A DNA stretch of 60,000 bases. Source: Polytrichum commune (Eukaryota; Streptophyta; Polytrichopsida; Polytrichales; Polytrichaceae). The stretch is taken from the NCBI GenBank assembly GCA_950295325.1, contig OX485805.1, positions 8,496,501-8,556,500 on the forward strand. The letters are read 5' to 3'. The position numbers and the translations under genes are program-made. Shown piece by piece: positions 1 to 10,851 of the stretch. Every line of letters begins with the position of its first letter. The stretch's first letter is position 1. The notes beneath the pieces are model-generated. The model was given only the letters and a program-made list of their open reading frames with translations, was not told the origin of the DNA and searched no databases.

Positions 1-480
1 GTGACATCGTTTGCAAAACCCCACCAGCCGAAATCTGCCAAGTTGCTGCTCTACCATAGCTGCAGATGAATTGAGCTTCGCCTTGATCTCAAAACCAAAT
101 TGTGCGCTAAGGTCGTCTTCTACTGTATGAATATGTGTAGCAATCTCTATACCCACCACAAACAGAAAAGACAGGACCTCTTTCAGAAAGAATAAATTGC
201 CTTAGAAGTAATTTCCTACCCCCATTCCCTCCATTCCTCGAACTTCGCAAACTACCCCATTTAAATATGCAGAGGTACGATGTGCAATGTTGAATAATGT
301 GCATAGGATAGGTACGATGTGTTGACACCCCTTGCGAATTTTGGGAACCTCGGATTGGAGGACTTTGAAAGACGGTGACCACGGATTGCAAAACCCACCA
401 GCCGAGATCTGTCGAGTTGCTAATCTACCAGATGAGCCGCCTGAAATGAACCGAGATTCATTCACCTTGAAATCAAAACC
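1..480 (+). repeat. Diverged direct repeat, about 100 bp, two copies
   Basis: The segment 1-100 (from 'gacatcgtttgcaaaacccc' to 'ctcaaaaccaa') recurs in diverged form at about 371-480. The second copy shares 'ttgcaaaacc', 'caccagccgaRatctg', 'gagttgct', and the end 'cttgaRatcaaaacc'. The two copies are about 370 bp apart. The nature of the parent element is unknown, and the first copy may be cut by the window edge. Confidence 0.6.
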
Positions 481-890
481 AGGAGGCTGCGATGATCCAC
501 GCGAACGTCTACTGCCTCGCTTCCGGAGCAACAAGCAGTGGACCTCCACATCGCAGAGTGTGAGTACGCATTCGTGTGAGGACCAGGCGAGGCGATTGCG
601 AATACGAGCATAATGTCCGATGAGGAGGAAGATTGGATGAGGACAAATCGAATGTCAGCCGCGGACGACAAAAGATAGCCATGCAAACGTTCTTCCGGTT
701 CGGAGAGAGCCAGGGACGCACTGGGATCGTATGAACGCAGCTTTTACTGAGCAACGATATTGCAGTGTGAACGAGGATTTTGTGGGATGTAGCTGATCCT
801 CAGACACGCAGGACGCAGACTCCAGTCATCACAAAACAACCAGTGTGAACGAGGATATAAATGGGTAGAGTAAGGGCCGGTTTACACCAT

Positions 891-923
891 GGACCATGGA
901 AAATGGCCTATTTTCCATGGTCC
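891..923. repeat. Perfect 14-bp inverted repeat with 5-bp loop
   Basis: The left arm ggaccatggaaaat (891-904) and right arm attttccatggtcc (910-923) are exact reverse complements separated by ggcct. It could fold into a short hairpin or be the end of a degraded foldback element. No gene lies next to it. Confidence 0.8.
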
Positions 924-1502
924 AACTTGATGATCCAACTTTCATGAACCGATTTCTTTAAAAATCAAATTTCAAAACCTTTGAGCTCCTCACTAGGTGT
1001 AAATTGAATGTGAATTAAGAGGAATGACCATGCACCAGAAAGTGAGTGTGTGGATTTTTTTTAATATATGTTCAAAAATGGCAATTTTGAAAAGGAAAAA
1101 AAATCAAGTTTGACCGTTTTTTGTCTTCTCTTCCCCAAAATAAATTTCATTCAAAATTTATGTCCAAAACTATATTTAGTCATTGCCTTTTGAGCAGTAT
1201 TTTGATGTTAAGTTTTGAAGATCTCATCTTTGTATTTTATATTCGAGTACCTAACACAACAATGAAAAAAAAGCACCATGAAAAAAAATCCAATTTAAAC
1301 AATACTTTACTTTTACTTTTAGGCATTTGACCAAAAGAAGTATGGTTTTAGTATACCGGAACATTTTTCCCGTGTACTTGACTGTGCTGGCTCCCTAGCA
1401 TATAGATTGAACTACATCTTAATTATTAAATTATAACATTGTCACATAATGCCATGTGAACTATAACTCCACACCAATATCTCTTGATATTTTCTATACT
1501 TA

Positions 1503-1563
1503 TATGCAATTAATTTTCAATGATTTGCAATTATATGCAATTGATTTTCAATGGTTTGCAATC
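1503..1563 (+). repeat. 31-bp tandem duplication
   Basis: Two adjacent copies of a 31-bp AT-rich unit begin 'tatgcaattRattttcaatg' at about 1503 and 1534. The reading frame across it is low complexity and judged not to be coding. Confidence 0.65.
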
Positions 1564-2220
1564 ATACTTATTTTGTTTCATTGCAGTTTATTGCATCATT
1601 ATGGTCTTATTTTTTCTGTGTTGTTTTATGGTGCTATCTTTTTGTGCATTATTGCAAACAACAAAATGGGTTATAAAAAGTCCACTGATATTTCAAGCAT
1701 AGATGAAATTCATCTACATAAAATCGATAATGAAGCCTCAAAAATATATACTCCATTGAAAAAGAGAGGATGAAATTGAGTTCTCGACGAGCATCACACA
1801 AAATTATAATGCACTGATATCATTCTTAATGCCTTGCCAAAGAATGGAATGCACTCCACTATACCGGAGTGCAATTGTGAAAACGTAGAGAACGTTGAAT
1901 AAAAAAGAGAAATATGGATTTGTTCTCTATGTTCTTTAAGAATATGTTCCTTGGTGAAGAGCTCATGCTAGAGTTGTTGGTCACTCACCCTACTTAAAGT
2001 ATAATTCATACGGGGTTGTTATGTTGGATTGGCCATGCACATGTTGAAGAATGCCTTGAGTCACATACACTTAAATCAACCATGAAGCATGTTTGCATCG
2101 TCAATGTGGGCCTAGCATGATGCTATAAAATGATTTAGGTTTGTCTCCTCGAAAAACATAGTAAATTGATTGGGGTCGAACTTGAGGTCATTATGGTACA
2201 CAAGTTGTCTAGGGTAGCTA

Positions 2221-2245
2221 AGGTAGAGGGGCCCTTTTCCGCTCG
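2221..2245 (+). repeat. Left terminal inverted repeat of the pogo-like element
   Basis: The 25 bases begin AGGTAGAGGGGCCC and end CCGCTCG. They pair with 8825-8849 with one mismatch (TTTTCC against TTTCCC in the same orientation). TA at 2219-2220 precedes it. Confidence 0.88.
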
Positions 2246-2650
2246 AATTCAGATGTGCTTAGTTGGGATGCTGAAATTATATTTTTATTAATTTTGAGTG
2301 CTCCACACAGCTGGTGCAAGAGCAACTCTGAAAAAATCAAAATTTTCCAGCTTATCTGCCATTTCCTACAAATTTTTAAAGGAAACCTTGTAGAGTGACC
2401 AACACTCGCACATAGGGTACCTGATATATCCACAGGCTGGATTTCTAAATCTGCACTGGTGAATGGTCTAAAACCGAACGCTGGCAGCCCCTGACAACAA
2501 TGGAAAGTGGCGCCAAAAATACCCTCTAGGCTAGGTAATCTCGTGGGAGCGGAGTCATTTGCCCACTTGTGAGGGGATGGAAAAGGTCCCAAACCGGGTT
2601 GGAATATCATCCGCATGATGTGGCGCACCGTCCAACTGTTCACCTGCTCC

Positions 2651-2840
2651 CGCTCAAAACGTTGTGGCCTCCCACGCCCTCCTCGCCTCGATTCCGCTCC
2701 CTCACCCAACGGTCCCACTCAAAACGTTATGGCCTCCCACGCCCTCCTCGCCCCGATTCCGTTCCCTCGCCCAACGGTCCTTCCTTTGGGTCGGGCGACC
2801 GCTTCTCTAGTCGCTTGACCGCTTCTCTAGTTGATTGAAC
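2651..2840 (+). repeat. 65-bp GC-rich tandem duplication inside the pogo-like element
   Basis: The sequence 'ctcaaaacgttRtggcctcc' begins at 2653 and again at 2718, giving a 65-bp period with few differences. A short direct repeat 'gaccgcttctctagt' follows at about 2800-2830. This GC-rich block stands out from the AT-rich surroundings. Confidence 0.8.
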
Positions 2841-2896
2841 GGATTCGCCTTGTGTGCATTCCACTGTGTAGGAATCGCCATGCGGCAAAAACCCAC

Positions 2897-2970
2897 AGAG
2901 CAGAAGCTCTGAGCTGAAGCAATAACGGCTCTGAGCAGAAGCTCTGAGCTGAAGCAATAACGGCTTCGAT
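2897..2970 (+). repeat. 35-bp tandem duplication
   Basis: The motif 'cagaagctctgagctgaagc' starts at 2901 and 2936, a 35-bp period, ending in 'aataacggct'. It lies directly right of the 65-bp repeat block. An open frame of 200 codons begins at 2969 on the plus strand, but I recognise nothing in it. Confidence 0.8.
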
Positions 2971-3571
2971 GAAGATTTTGCCGGACTGGATGATTGGGAG
3001 TGATCGAAAATTCTTGGAGGGTGATTTGTTTGTAGGGGCGCCATCTGGGATCACAAGGCGGTTGGGGCTTTCAGCATTCAACATGCGGTGGATCTCACTC
3101 CAACTTGAAGCTCGCAAAGGTGAGAATCTTGTCTGGGGGTTTCCAGTTCTTAAGGGTTTCATCAATCATTCCGAAGAAGAAAAAGAAGTCGGGACTGCCA
3201 AAATCTTGTGTGCAGTTACAAGTTTGGCTCTTGTATCATTATGTGTGCAACTACATGTGGATTATGTGCAAACCACAAATGCCAGCCTGCGGAGGGGCCT
3301 TCATGGGAAGCAAATACCTTTGCCCTTGTGGTTCCGTCGACCCTATGCATGTGTTGTCCTTGTCACATGTGAAGTAAGTCTATTTCTTGTGGACTTTTCA
3401 TCCTACTCATTTTTTTGTGTCTCAATTGTTTTTGTACAACTGTGTTCTTTGAGAGAAAAAATTATTGTAACCCCACTTCCGGTGGGGGCCATTCACGGTT
3501 GGGGTACTACTTTTGGCCGTCTAACGGAAAACGGATTTTTTTGGATAACTTCACATGCTTGGTATGCTTAG
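2969..3571 (+). other. Unrecognised 200-codon open frame in transposon cargo
   Basis: This is the longest open frame in the left part of the pogo-like element. The predicted product has no motif I recognise. It has a hydrophobic, Cys-, Phe- and Val-rich second half and a stretch of Glu and Lys near residue 70. It starts inside the 35-bp tandem repeat, which argues against an old coding sequence. It could be an exon with read-through into an intron, or chance. I do not assign a function. Confidence 0.15.
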
Positions 3572-4045
3572 ATTTGTATTGTGAAGCATATTTTGGATCA
3601 TACCTACATTTCATACTCCATATCGAGTACATTGACAAAGTTAATTTAGAAGGAATAGGGTCATCTAAAATATCTTTTGGATTCCTTAAAGGACATTCAG
3701 GAGTGTTGTCTTAATTGTTCACCTTAGGATCAAGGAATGAAAATGACAACAAGAATCAATCGAAACGATCCTAAATTTTTCCTCACACTCATCATTCAAG
3801 TGTGTACCAATAGAACCAAATATGTATTGAATAGCAATTGCCCAACTTTACATGTGGCACCAAACATGTCCAAATATACATATACTCACGGCCACACGTA
3901 AAAGGAACGTCTAGTATTAGAATTGGACAAAAACATTTATATGAATGGACACATGACATTTTTACCAAGGTACCAAGATACATAACAGGAAATAATTGAC
4001 CACCAATGCACACCTAAATAAAAATAAAATGCCACTGATGTGGCC

Positions 4046-4064
4046 TAGGGTTTAGGGTTTAGGG
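4046..4064 (+). repeat. Short interstitial telomere-like tract (TTTAGGG)
   Basis: The tract TAGGGTTTAGGGTTTAGGG is nearly three copies of the plant telomere repeat TTTAGGG. It lies in AT-rich non-coding DNA within the pogo-like element. It may be a trace of break repair or chance (the motif also occurs as a 'telo-box'). Confidence 0.7.
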
Positions 4065-4218
4065 TGATTATTAAATAATAATAAAAATATTTCTTGATAA
4101 AGCTTATGAACTATCTACCTATTTATGTAAAATTTATTGATCAAATAATAGTAAATCATGATAAAAACCAAGATCAATGCGACAAAGTCCTTAAGTCCTT
4201 TGTCCCGAAAGTAGTACC

Positions 4219-5700
4219 ATGATCGTGAATGGCCCCGGTGACAGGATTTTGTGTGAAGACGAATGCACTTATCTGTACGAGGGTTTTGGTCTCTGCAAAA
4301 TAATTTCTATCTACCTGTCACCTTCTCCAGTCTATCATGATCACAATGTGCTTGTTATTAGTGTGACCAATTACTTTGACTGGGTTATTTTGGTTGTCAA
4401 GAAGCAGGATGGTCGTTTTTTATTGGCAGAACATGAATCTCGCAATTGAAATGCTGCAGGATCTTGATGAGTACAAGAACTTGTTGAAGCCACGACTCAA
4501 ATCCATTGCAGAAAATTTGGCCATTGTGTTTAACTGTAGCCTATTCTATATATACTACCTGAAGTGATATGGTTTGGATAGTTTCTGACATAGCTTCAAA
4601 TCTCTAGCAGATGTTGGTGCTGGGTCTCTTGTAGAAGCGGATATGTCAATACCCTGCTTATGGCTGTGTCCAAAGAGCAGTATAAACCTTGACATGACTT
4701 TTGATCTCCAAATTGAATAGGCAGTTAATCAGACACTCAACAAATGAGATTGAGAGGTACAATTGAGGACTGATACTTGTTAATAAAGTCACTAAAGTGG
4801 TAATTTTCTATTGGTCCTACAAATTTCCTGTTGCTTGCAGGAAAATCGTGATAAACTGCTGATTCTGTTGAATCTTATGTGTTTAGCAGTATACATAGCC
4901 TCTGAGATCTGTACTGAATGCAACCATGTGGTTATGTTTACCAGAAAGACTTGCCATTCTGTTTGCGAGAAGTTTGGATGATCACTGCGTGTCTTGCATT
5001 GTAAAAGCAACAAGTCAATGCTTTGCTGTCTTGGCAGTAACACCTGATGTTGCCAAGGACTTCTATCGACTTCAGGGTGACTTATATTCTTATGCATGAA
5101 CTAAGGTGCTACTGTTATCTGCACTCTCATGATGCTATTGTGTAGGATACCTCTCAGCACAAACACATGTTTTTTGTACTAGTGGCGAGGTTTTCTCCTA
5201 TTTAAAATTACTTCGTGGGGTGACTTGGAAGTGTCAAATTCAATGTTGGAATTCCAGGCGGTTGATATGTACAGTGGAGGTATTGCCAACCTTGGTACTA
5301 ATCTCATTTTCTCAACTGCTGCAGTTAATGCGACTTGCTGACTTGATTGGATATGGCCACAACATTGAGACAAGTCCTTGTAACATGTATTGCAATTGAT
5401 TCTTCATCTAATTGCTCCTTTCTATATATACCTGCCGCTCTATGGATTAATATTTAAGGCACCTGCTACTCTGTTGGGTTTGACTAATGATGAATTCTCA
5501 CATTGGTATTTGGGAATGGCAGCTGCAATCTGGTGGCGACAAGAGGAGCACTTCACTGTCTAAACCACAAGGGCCAACAATCGATGCAGAAAAGAGTTTA
5601 GAGGATTCCCAAGTAGTCCCAGACAAAGATATGTATGTGAGATTTAGGAAAAGAGTTTACAAGATTCCCATGCTTGGGAGAATTCCCATGTAGGGAGAGG
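4219..5700 (+). other. Exon-like segments of an unidentified gene fragment inside the transposon
   Basis: Several plus-strand stretches read like protein separated by intron-like DNA. They are 4219-4446; about 4458-4527 after 'ctgcag' (reading DLDEYKNLLKPRL); about 4838-4975 after 'cttgcag' (reading NRDKLLILLNLMCLAVYIA); about 4973-5094 (reading KATSQCFAVLAVTPDVAKDF); 5320-5365 after 'gctgcag'; and 5523-5693. Composition and the upstream cag acceptors resemble a host gene copied with introns, opposite in direction to the transposase. I cannot name the parent gene. The alternative is a decayed second element. Confidence 0.35.
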
Positions 5701-5936
5701 GAATCATCTGTTTTAGAAGATGAGGAACTGGCTGCATTTTTGTGGCAGTCATTTGTATGTGAGATTTAGGGACTTAACAGGTGGTATTAATAAACTCTCA
5801 TAATATCACCTTTACAAGAGTCCACAGCTATGACTTTGTTTTCTTGACTGGAAATTGCATGAGTAGTCTAGAAAGTTGGTATTTGCTGAAATATAGAGCC
5901 AAGTGGAATAATGTTGATCTTGTGTTGTTAATCTTC

Positions 5937-8399
5937 CTACGCTGGACATGCTCTCGCGTTCTCCTCGGTGTAGAATCTGTATGCTGGTGGGTAGAAGGCA
6001 TGGGCGTGGGAATTTGCATAGGGTGGGTACACCCACGGGTATGATAGTGGGGCAGGTCGCGGTGCATGAGGTGCTTGAGAGCACTGCTGGACCTGCCCGG
6101 ATTCTGCTGGGATGGTCTGCACAGGTTGTGGTGGCTCCACCCTCTCCCGACGGCCCCTAGTTGCTCCTCCAGCTCTTCTGGTAAGAATCTCCTTCTCCTT
6201 CTCTTGTTTTTTCCTTGCTCGTTCTTGTGCGCGCTCCTCCTTGAGTTTTTATTGTTGCTCTTTCGCAACCTTCCTTTGCTCTTTAGTGGCCTCCTTGTCA
6301 TTTTTTCTTCTTCTTTGCAGCTGCAGCTGTGGCCTCTTTTCTTGCTAGAAGTTCCTCTAGTCCTGCAATATAATCCTTAGAAGTTAAGATTCTGCTACTT
6401 GTGTAGTCTAGGAGAGGTTGCTGCCTGGTTCTCTTTTTAGCTGGAATGATTTCAGGCAAGGCTAGGAAATTACTTATGTTCTACTTATTTCCCTCATGAA
6501 TTTGTGCACGAAATGCTGAATCTATTTTGATGTGTTGGTCACTTAAATGGTAGTCGCTTTCTTCTCCATTCTGCACATCTACATAGTAGTGCCTTGTAGG
6601 TGCATCCGTACTGATGCCTTCACATGGTGCATGTAGGTTGCTTCCCTCGCGTGTACCCTCCAGCACCGAAGTCCCTGGACTGCAAGCTCTGAAATCGCAC
6701 TCTGCCTGATACGCATCTTCACCTGCACCGCTTGAGTCCGAGTCATTGGACTGAGTACTAGTCGCAGCGGCAATGTCGTAGCCCTCCTGTCCCTCCTCGA
6801 AACCTTGATTGGGAGTCATTTGGGCTGTGACTGCTTGATCATTTAGTGGCCAGATCCCTGTTTTTTGAAATCTTGACTTGATATTCTTTGCAATCAGGGA
6901 TTTTTCTAATGCTTCAGATGTCCATTCATATAAGTGTATTTTTTCTACCTTCTTGCCCTTGTTCAATAAACTCCATAATTCTCTAATCTGTCTGAAAGCA
7001 GTTTTGAATGGTTTAAAACAAGACACATCCAAGGGTTGTAGGGCATGGGAAGTATGGCTAGGTAAGAAGATGATATCTAAACTTGAATTCATGGCAACTG
7101 TAACTACCTCCAAGGTGACATGCGAATTGTGACCGTCCAAAATTAGCAAGTGCATGTTTGTATTGTCAATTCTTGATGTTTCCTTCAAAATGCCAATGAA
7201 ATGCGAGATCCATGACTCAAACAACCATTTAGTCATCCATGCATTAGGTTGCATGGCCATGACCGCATTTGGCTCACAATTTTTGATATAGTCTTGTAGA
7301 AAGTAAGTCCCTTTTAAGATATAGAAGTTAAGGATTTTTCCTCCTGCATAATTGATACAGGAAATGATAGACAAATGCTCATGTTGGTCTGGCTCTATGG
7401 TGTGGACAGACTTGCTACCTACTTTTGCTAGGACTATTGCACCCCCCGATCGCCATGCCTGCACTCCACTCCGTCACAATTCCAGATGTTGGAGGGTGGA
7501 TAGTTAAAGGTATTGTAAAGGTATTGTAAGTTATTGTAAAGGGTAGCTGCACTTGTGGGGCATAATCCCCTAGCCCTATCCATCTCTAAACTCTGGTTTT
7601 TCCTAGATACTAACTCTGGATATCTGAGTTTAAAGCTTCTAAGCCAGGATTTTCCAGGGACTCCGCTGGCACTCCATGGTGTTTATCTTGTTTGTGTTGC
7701 CATTGCCACTTTCAACCTCAGTTGCCCTGAGGTTAATGGGTGGCCTAGATCTTGCATCTTAAAACAATAATCAAATAATTTTCCCTCCTCCTCTTGACTT
7801 AACATTGTTTTTATTCCCCTCTTCCTCCCCATCACTCTGCCATACAGACGGTCCCTCAAAGAGGACGTTGGAATCCCAAATGTGCGTGCAACAACTCTTA
7901 CCTCCATTCCCTGATCTGTGATCGCATCCATGACTTGTTTTAATGTTGCATCTGTCCAATTACCCGTTTTCTTCACTGCACCTCTTCTTTGTGAGCATTT
8001 GCTCGTCCCTCCAGTGTTGATTGGAGTTGATTGAGTATTCTGGGTGCGTCCTATGATGGTCTCAGCATTTCTCACTCTGAATTCAGATTGAGATTGGCTT
8101 CTCTGCTCCCACGTGTTTGCACTTCTCAACCCCACCCTCCTAGTTCTATCGCTTTCCACACTCACAGATTGTGGTATGCGCTCCTGACTTTCATTTGCAA
8201 TGGAATTGACATGCAGAGTAGGGGTACAAATTCTATATCTACTCTTCCCTTGCTGTAATTGAGTCATGTGGTCATCAAACTCTATGAACCCTCTCTGCCC
8301 ACCCTCAACTGAAATTTGCCCTCCCACACCACAAACTTGAGTTTCTGGTATTTCCTCATTGCTCTGAAAGCCCTCAGTTTCTTCTACAAATGTATCCAT
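5937..8399 (-). pseudogene. Pogo/Tigger-like transposase, degenerate
   Basis: Read from 8399 leftward, the product has about 140 variable residues. A Psq-type helix-turn-helix follows (NWTDATLKQVMDAI to SLRDRLYG, about residues 145-190), then the DDE_1-type catalytic domain: WNCD (first Asp, near 7480), ILDGHNSH (second Asp) and PLDVSCF (third Asp), a DDD set typical of pogo. A Lys/Glu-rich stretch and a Pro/Tyr-rich tail end at 5937. Lesions seen: in-frame TAA at 7683-7685 just before TPWSASGVPGKSW, a one-base loss near 7472 after WNCD, TAG at 6481-6483, a frame change at the T run 6301-6306 (A run in the coding strand), and a further TAA near 6250. It must have encoded the transposase of the element at 2221-8849; the present copy cannot make a full protein. 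Confidence 0.9.
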
Positions 8400-8824
8400 G
8401 ACTGATCTAATTAACCTTCAAAGAGCGCTTTAACCTCACTCTTGTTGCAAGACTAAAACCCCCATGGTTCCTCACAAACACAAGCACTTATACATATAAA
8501 CATGTCCTTATTGGACTGCAATAAAAATCATGCCGCCACCTCAAGCTGCCCATTTAGGCGCACAAATCCAAACACCTTTATTACAAAATCCGCCCACTTT
8601 GGGGCCAAATTTTTCGAGCTTACAAACTCTTAATTGCACCCCCACTATCCCCCTTTCCCAAACTCTGAAATCCATTTTTCATGCAATCAAATCTTGTAAT
8701 TCGCCCTACTCTACCCTTCAAAGCGTCATGTGAACAGTAGAAGCACCCGGATGGGCGCTTCTGTAAACCCACACGTATAGTTCAGTGAACCCAACCTCCG
8801 ACCCTAGGGGGCGGCATTTAGACC

Positions 8825-8849
8825 CGAGCGGGAAAGGGCCCCTCTACCT
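8825..8849 (-). repeat. Right terminal inverted repeat of the pogo-like element
   Basis: Reverse complement of the left end with one mismatch; it ends CCCCTCTACCT and is followed directly by TA at 8850-8851, the matching target duplication. Confidence 0.88.
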
Positions 8850-8851
8850 TA

Positions 8852-9772
8852 AGCTTTGAGCACAAGGGGGGGAAAATACCCAAAACTTATGGCAGCCAAG
8901 TCTTCAAGGGGGAGGCTTAAACCTAACCCTAGAAAGTGACGTGGCCGCCTCAGAGGGCGGCATTTCGGGAAAGGACTATAAGCCTCTTCCTCAATGATGC
9001 TAGACAAATTCCTAGTCCCACATATCATTGCATTGAAATTGAATATAGTTATGTTGTTTTGACGTGTGTTTCCATGTCGTGATAAGAGAGCAAGCTGTCA
9101 TATGAAAAACTTAAAACCTTTATTCATGATTATTGAGCCCAATAAGTGTATCATGAATGTTATATCATGTTAGATCAAATCTTGTACAAGATACCTAAAA
9201 CACTTAAGAATTTCTCCAAATATCATATGTACAAATAAAAACTATGGAAATGGACGAATGGCACAACATGTAACAAAGAGCAACTAGGTAGCTTTATTGT
9301 TTTAAGTTTAGTGTGATCAATAACTTTCAAGCCACTTCCTCGCAAAAGGAAGACTAGGGATTTGTGCATGGATAGAAACACCCAAATTTGGATGAATGTA
9401 CGTACACATAAACGATTTGCATTTCCATCCAAAATGTGCAATACCAAAGATGTAATTGATTTCTTTGCTTCAAATGTTATAGGCTGGTGTTGCTTCTTTG
9501 GAAAAATAATAATGAACATAACACCTTAATGGATCATTCAAACACACGTGTACCGACACATTAAACCAAAATATGAATATGGATGATATCTTGCCTCATG
9601 GATGATATTTTTTTGGTTATGACTGATAACCAACTTGTGTAGGTGGATGACTCATTGGTCTTGCTCCAACAGTGAGTCATCCAACTCTCCTCTCCTTACT
9701 TATCTAGTCCATAACCGATCAACTCATAAAAAAAACATGGGATTTATAAATGACACTTATGCCTCCATACAA
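8852..9772. other. Non-coding spacer between two transposon fragments
   Basis: There is no convincing gene. A G-rich motif 'gggcggcattt' occurs at about 8811 (inside the pogo-like end) and again at about 8960, so a short piece of the transposon end may be duplicated outside it. The rest is AT-rich. The motif 'ggatgatat' occurs twice near 9575-9610. Confidence 0.5.
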
Positions 9773-10410
9773 TAATATACCGCTTAAGTACGCACTATGA
9801 ACCAGAGCCGTTGGTGCGCACTTAGTTGGTAGGCGCGTACTTTACTTATATCACTTTCCAAACCCTTTGATTCGATGAATTGCAACGGGAAACAAATGAA
9901 ACTTGAGGCAACATGCTTCACCGAAGCCCAACGAAGTGAAATCACTGCAAAGTTGAGCAAGCCAAATGCACCAAGCAAGTGGGTGCTGGGGCGGGAGTAT
10001 GAAGTCAGTGAAGGTTCCATCCGGAAACGATGCAAATTGAAGAAGAACCACCTATGGAGACGAAATCCAGCCTATCAAGACATTTGTTGAATCTAAAAGT
10101 GGTACCGACTTCAAACTGAAGCTGGACAAATGCATGATGAACTATGACGATCGTTTGAGACGTTTTAACGAAACATTAACAAATCGACAATGAATGTCAA
10201 GTGTTAAAAATTCATGCATTCACAACAAATGACTGTGCATGACATGTTCAAACAATAAAATATGAACCATGATTTTTGTCAAAAATTTTGCGCACTTAAC
10301 CAGGATGTGTACTTAAACGGGTGCGTACTTAAGTGGGAGATTACTATAGATGAAAACAATATGAGGAGTTCTGATAACACTTGTGATGTTAGATGAGCGA
10401 TCGGTTATGG
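9709..10410. repeat. 12-bp inverted repeat flanking the short pogo-like element
   Basis: ccataaccgatc at 9709-9720 and gatcggttatgg at 10399-10410 are exact reverse complements, and the similarity extends to 'ctcat' on the inner side. They lie 50-60 bp outside the ends of the short element, so an older element may enclose it, or the pair may be chance. Confidence 0.45.
9773..10343 (+). mobile_element. Short non-autonomous pogo-like element with a DNA-binding-domain remnant
   Basis: The ends 9773-9795 (taatataccgcttaagtacg..) and 10321-10343 (inverse: taatctcccacttaagtacg..) form an imperfect inverted repeat sharing CTTAAGTACGCAC. Further 'gcgcactta' and 'gtacttaa' motifs lie just inside both ends. 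Between them, 9875-10090 encodes about 70 residues with the pattern FTEAQRSEITAKL...KWVLGREYEVSEGSIRKRC, which resembles the CENP-B/pogo N-terminal helix-turn-helix. The frame shifts and continues to about 10191. No catalytic domain is present, so this is an internally deleted relative, distinct in its ends from the 6.6-kb element. Confidence 0.6.
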
Positions 10411-10851
10411 TCAACGGACCTACCAGATACTGTGGATGATATTCATCCCGCGTGGATTAGGAACGGAGTATTCAAATGGGCGCATCCACAGGAGGCTATT
10501 AACGGAAAACATGGACGACCATCATCCTTAACGGATGAGAAATGGAGGATGTCTACGCCATAGCAGAGACTGTCTAAGCACCATCCACCCTCACAGGATG
10601 ATAAAAAATGGATGAATGTTGTGCACATTCACAGGAGGCTCTTTGTTCGGCTTCCCGCGCACGACTTGCTTCCGCGACGCTCCTGCTGTTGCTCGAATTT
10701 CCGAAATACAAGAAGCTCGCCAACAAGATGGGAATGCGGCACGCAATGCTTCAACGCTAGGGTAACTCACTGCAATTCGAAACTCGTACTCTTGTGGAGA
10801 ATTTATTCTAGGTTTTCGGTTCACAGGAGCTGGAGAGGAGGAGGGTCAGCA
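10411..10851 (+). promoter_or_regulatory. Putative promoter and 5' untranslated region of SMC4
   Basis: This is the only space between the transposon remnants and the SMC4 start codon. From about 10640 it becomes GC-richer, as expected of a 5' untranslated region. I see no clear TATA box. The ATG at 10852 is chosen because the conserved SMC N terminus follows within about 20 codons. The frame is open further upstream (to 10612), but that part does not look like SMC4. Confidence 0.45.
10650..10659 (+). promoter_or_regulatory. Candidate E2F-type site (gcttcccgcg)
   Basis: The core TTCCCGCG lies about 200 bp upstream of the start codon. Plant E2F factors recognise WTTSSCSS-type sites and commonly control S/G2 chromosome genes. 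The base before TTCC is C rather than A/T, so the match is imperfect. Confidence 0.3.

Larger units (their letters stand above)
1..2220. other. Non-coding left flank, AT-rich, with small local repeats
   Basis: No reading frame here resembles a known protein, and all open frames are short and overlap on both strands. The first 900 bases are of mixed composition; from about 950 to 2200 the DNA is strongly AT-rich with homopolymer A and T runs. Local duplications are listed separately. The stretch ends at the TA target site of the pogo-like transposon at 2219-2220. Confidence 0.6.
2221..8849 (-). mobile_element. Pogo/Tigger-like DNA transposon, 6.6 kb, TA target duplication
   Basis: The element is bounded by 25-bp terminal inverted repeats starting AGGTAGAGGGGCCC (2221-2245 and, inverted, 8825-8849) that differ at one position. 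Each end is flanked by TA (2219-2220 and 8850-8851), the target duplication expected of the Tc1/mariner/pogo superfamily. The right third holds a minus-strand transposase remnant with a Psq-type helix-turn-helix and a pogo-type DDD domain, starting about 430 bp inside the right end. The left 3.7 kb is not explained by the transposase and holds tandem repeats, a short telomere-like tract and exon-like segments. The transposase carries several disabling changes, so the copy is probably immobile by itself. Confidence 0.88.

Noticed and set aside
1456-1773. 105-codon plus-strand frame with hydrophobic character
   Set aside because: AT-rich DNA with a 31-bp tandem repeat and homopolymers; hydrophobicity follows from T-rich codons.
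6066-6380. Plus-strand frame of about 100 codons rich in Leu and Ser
   Set aside because: It is antisense to the Lys/Glu-rich C-terminal part of the pogo-like transposase.
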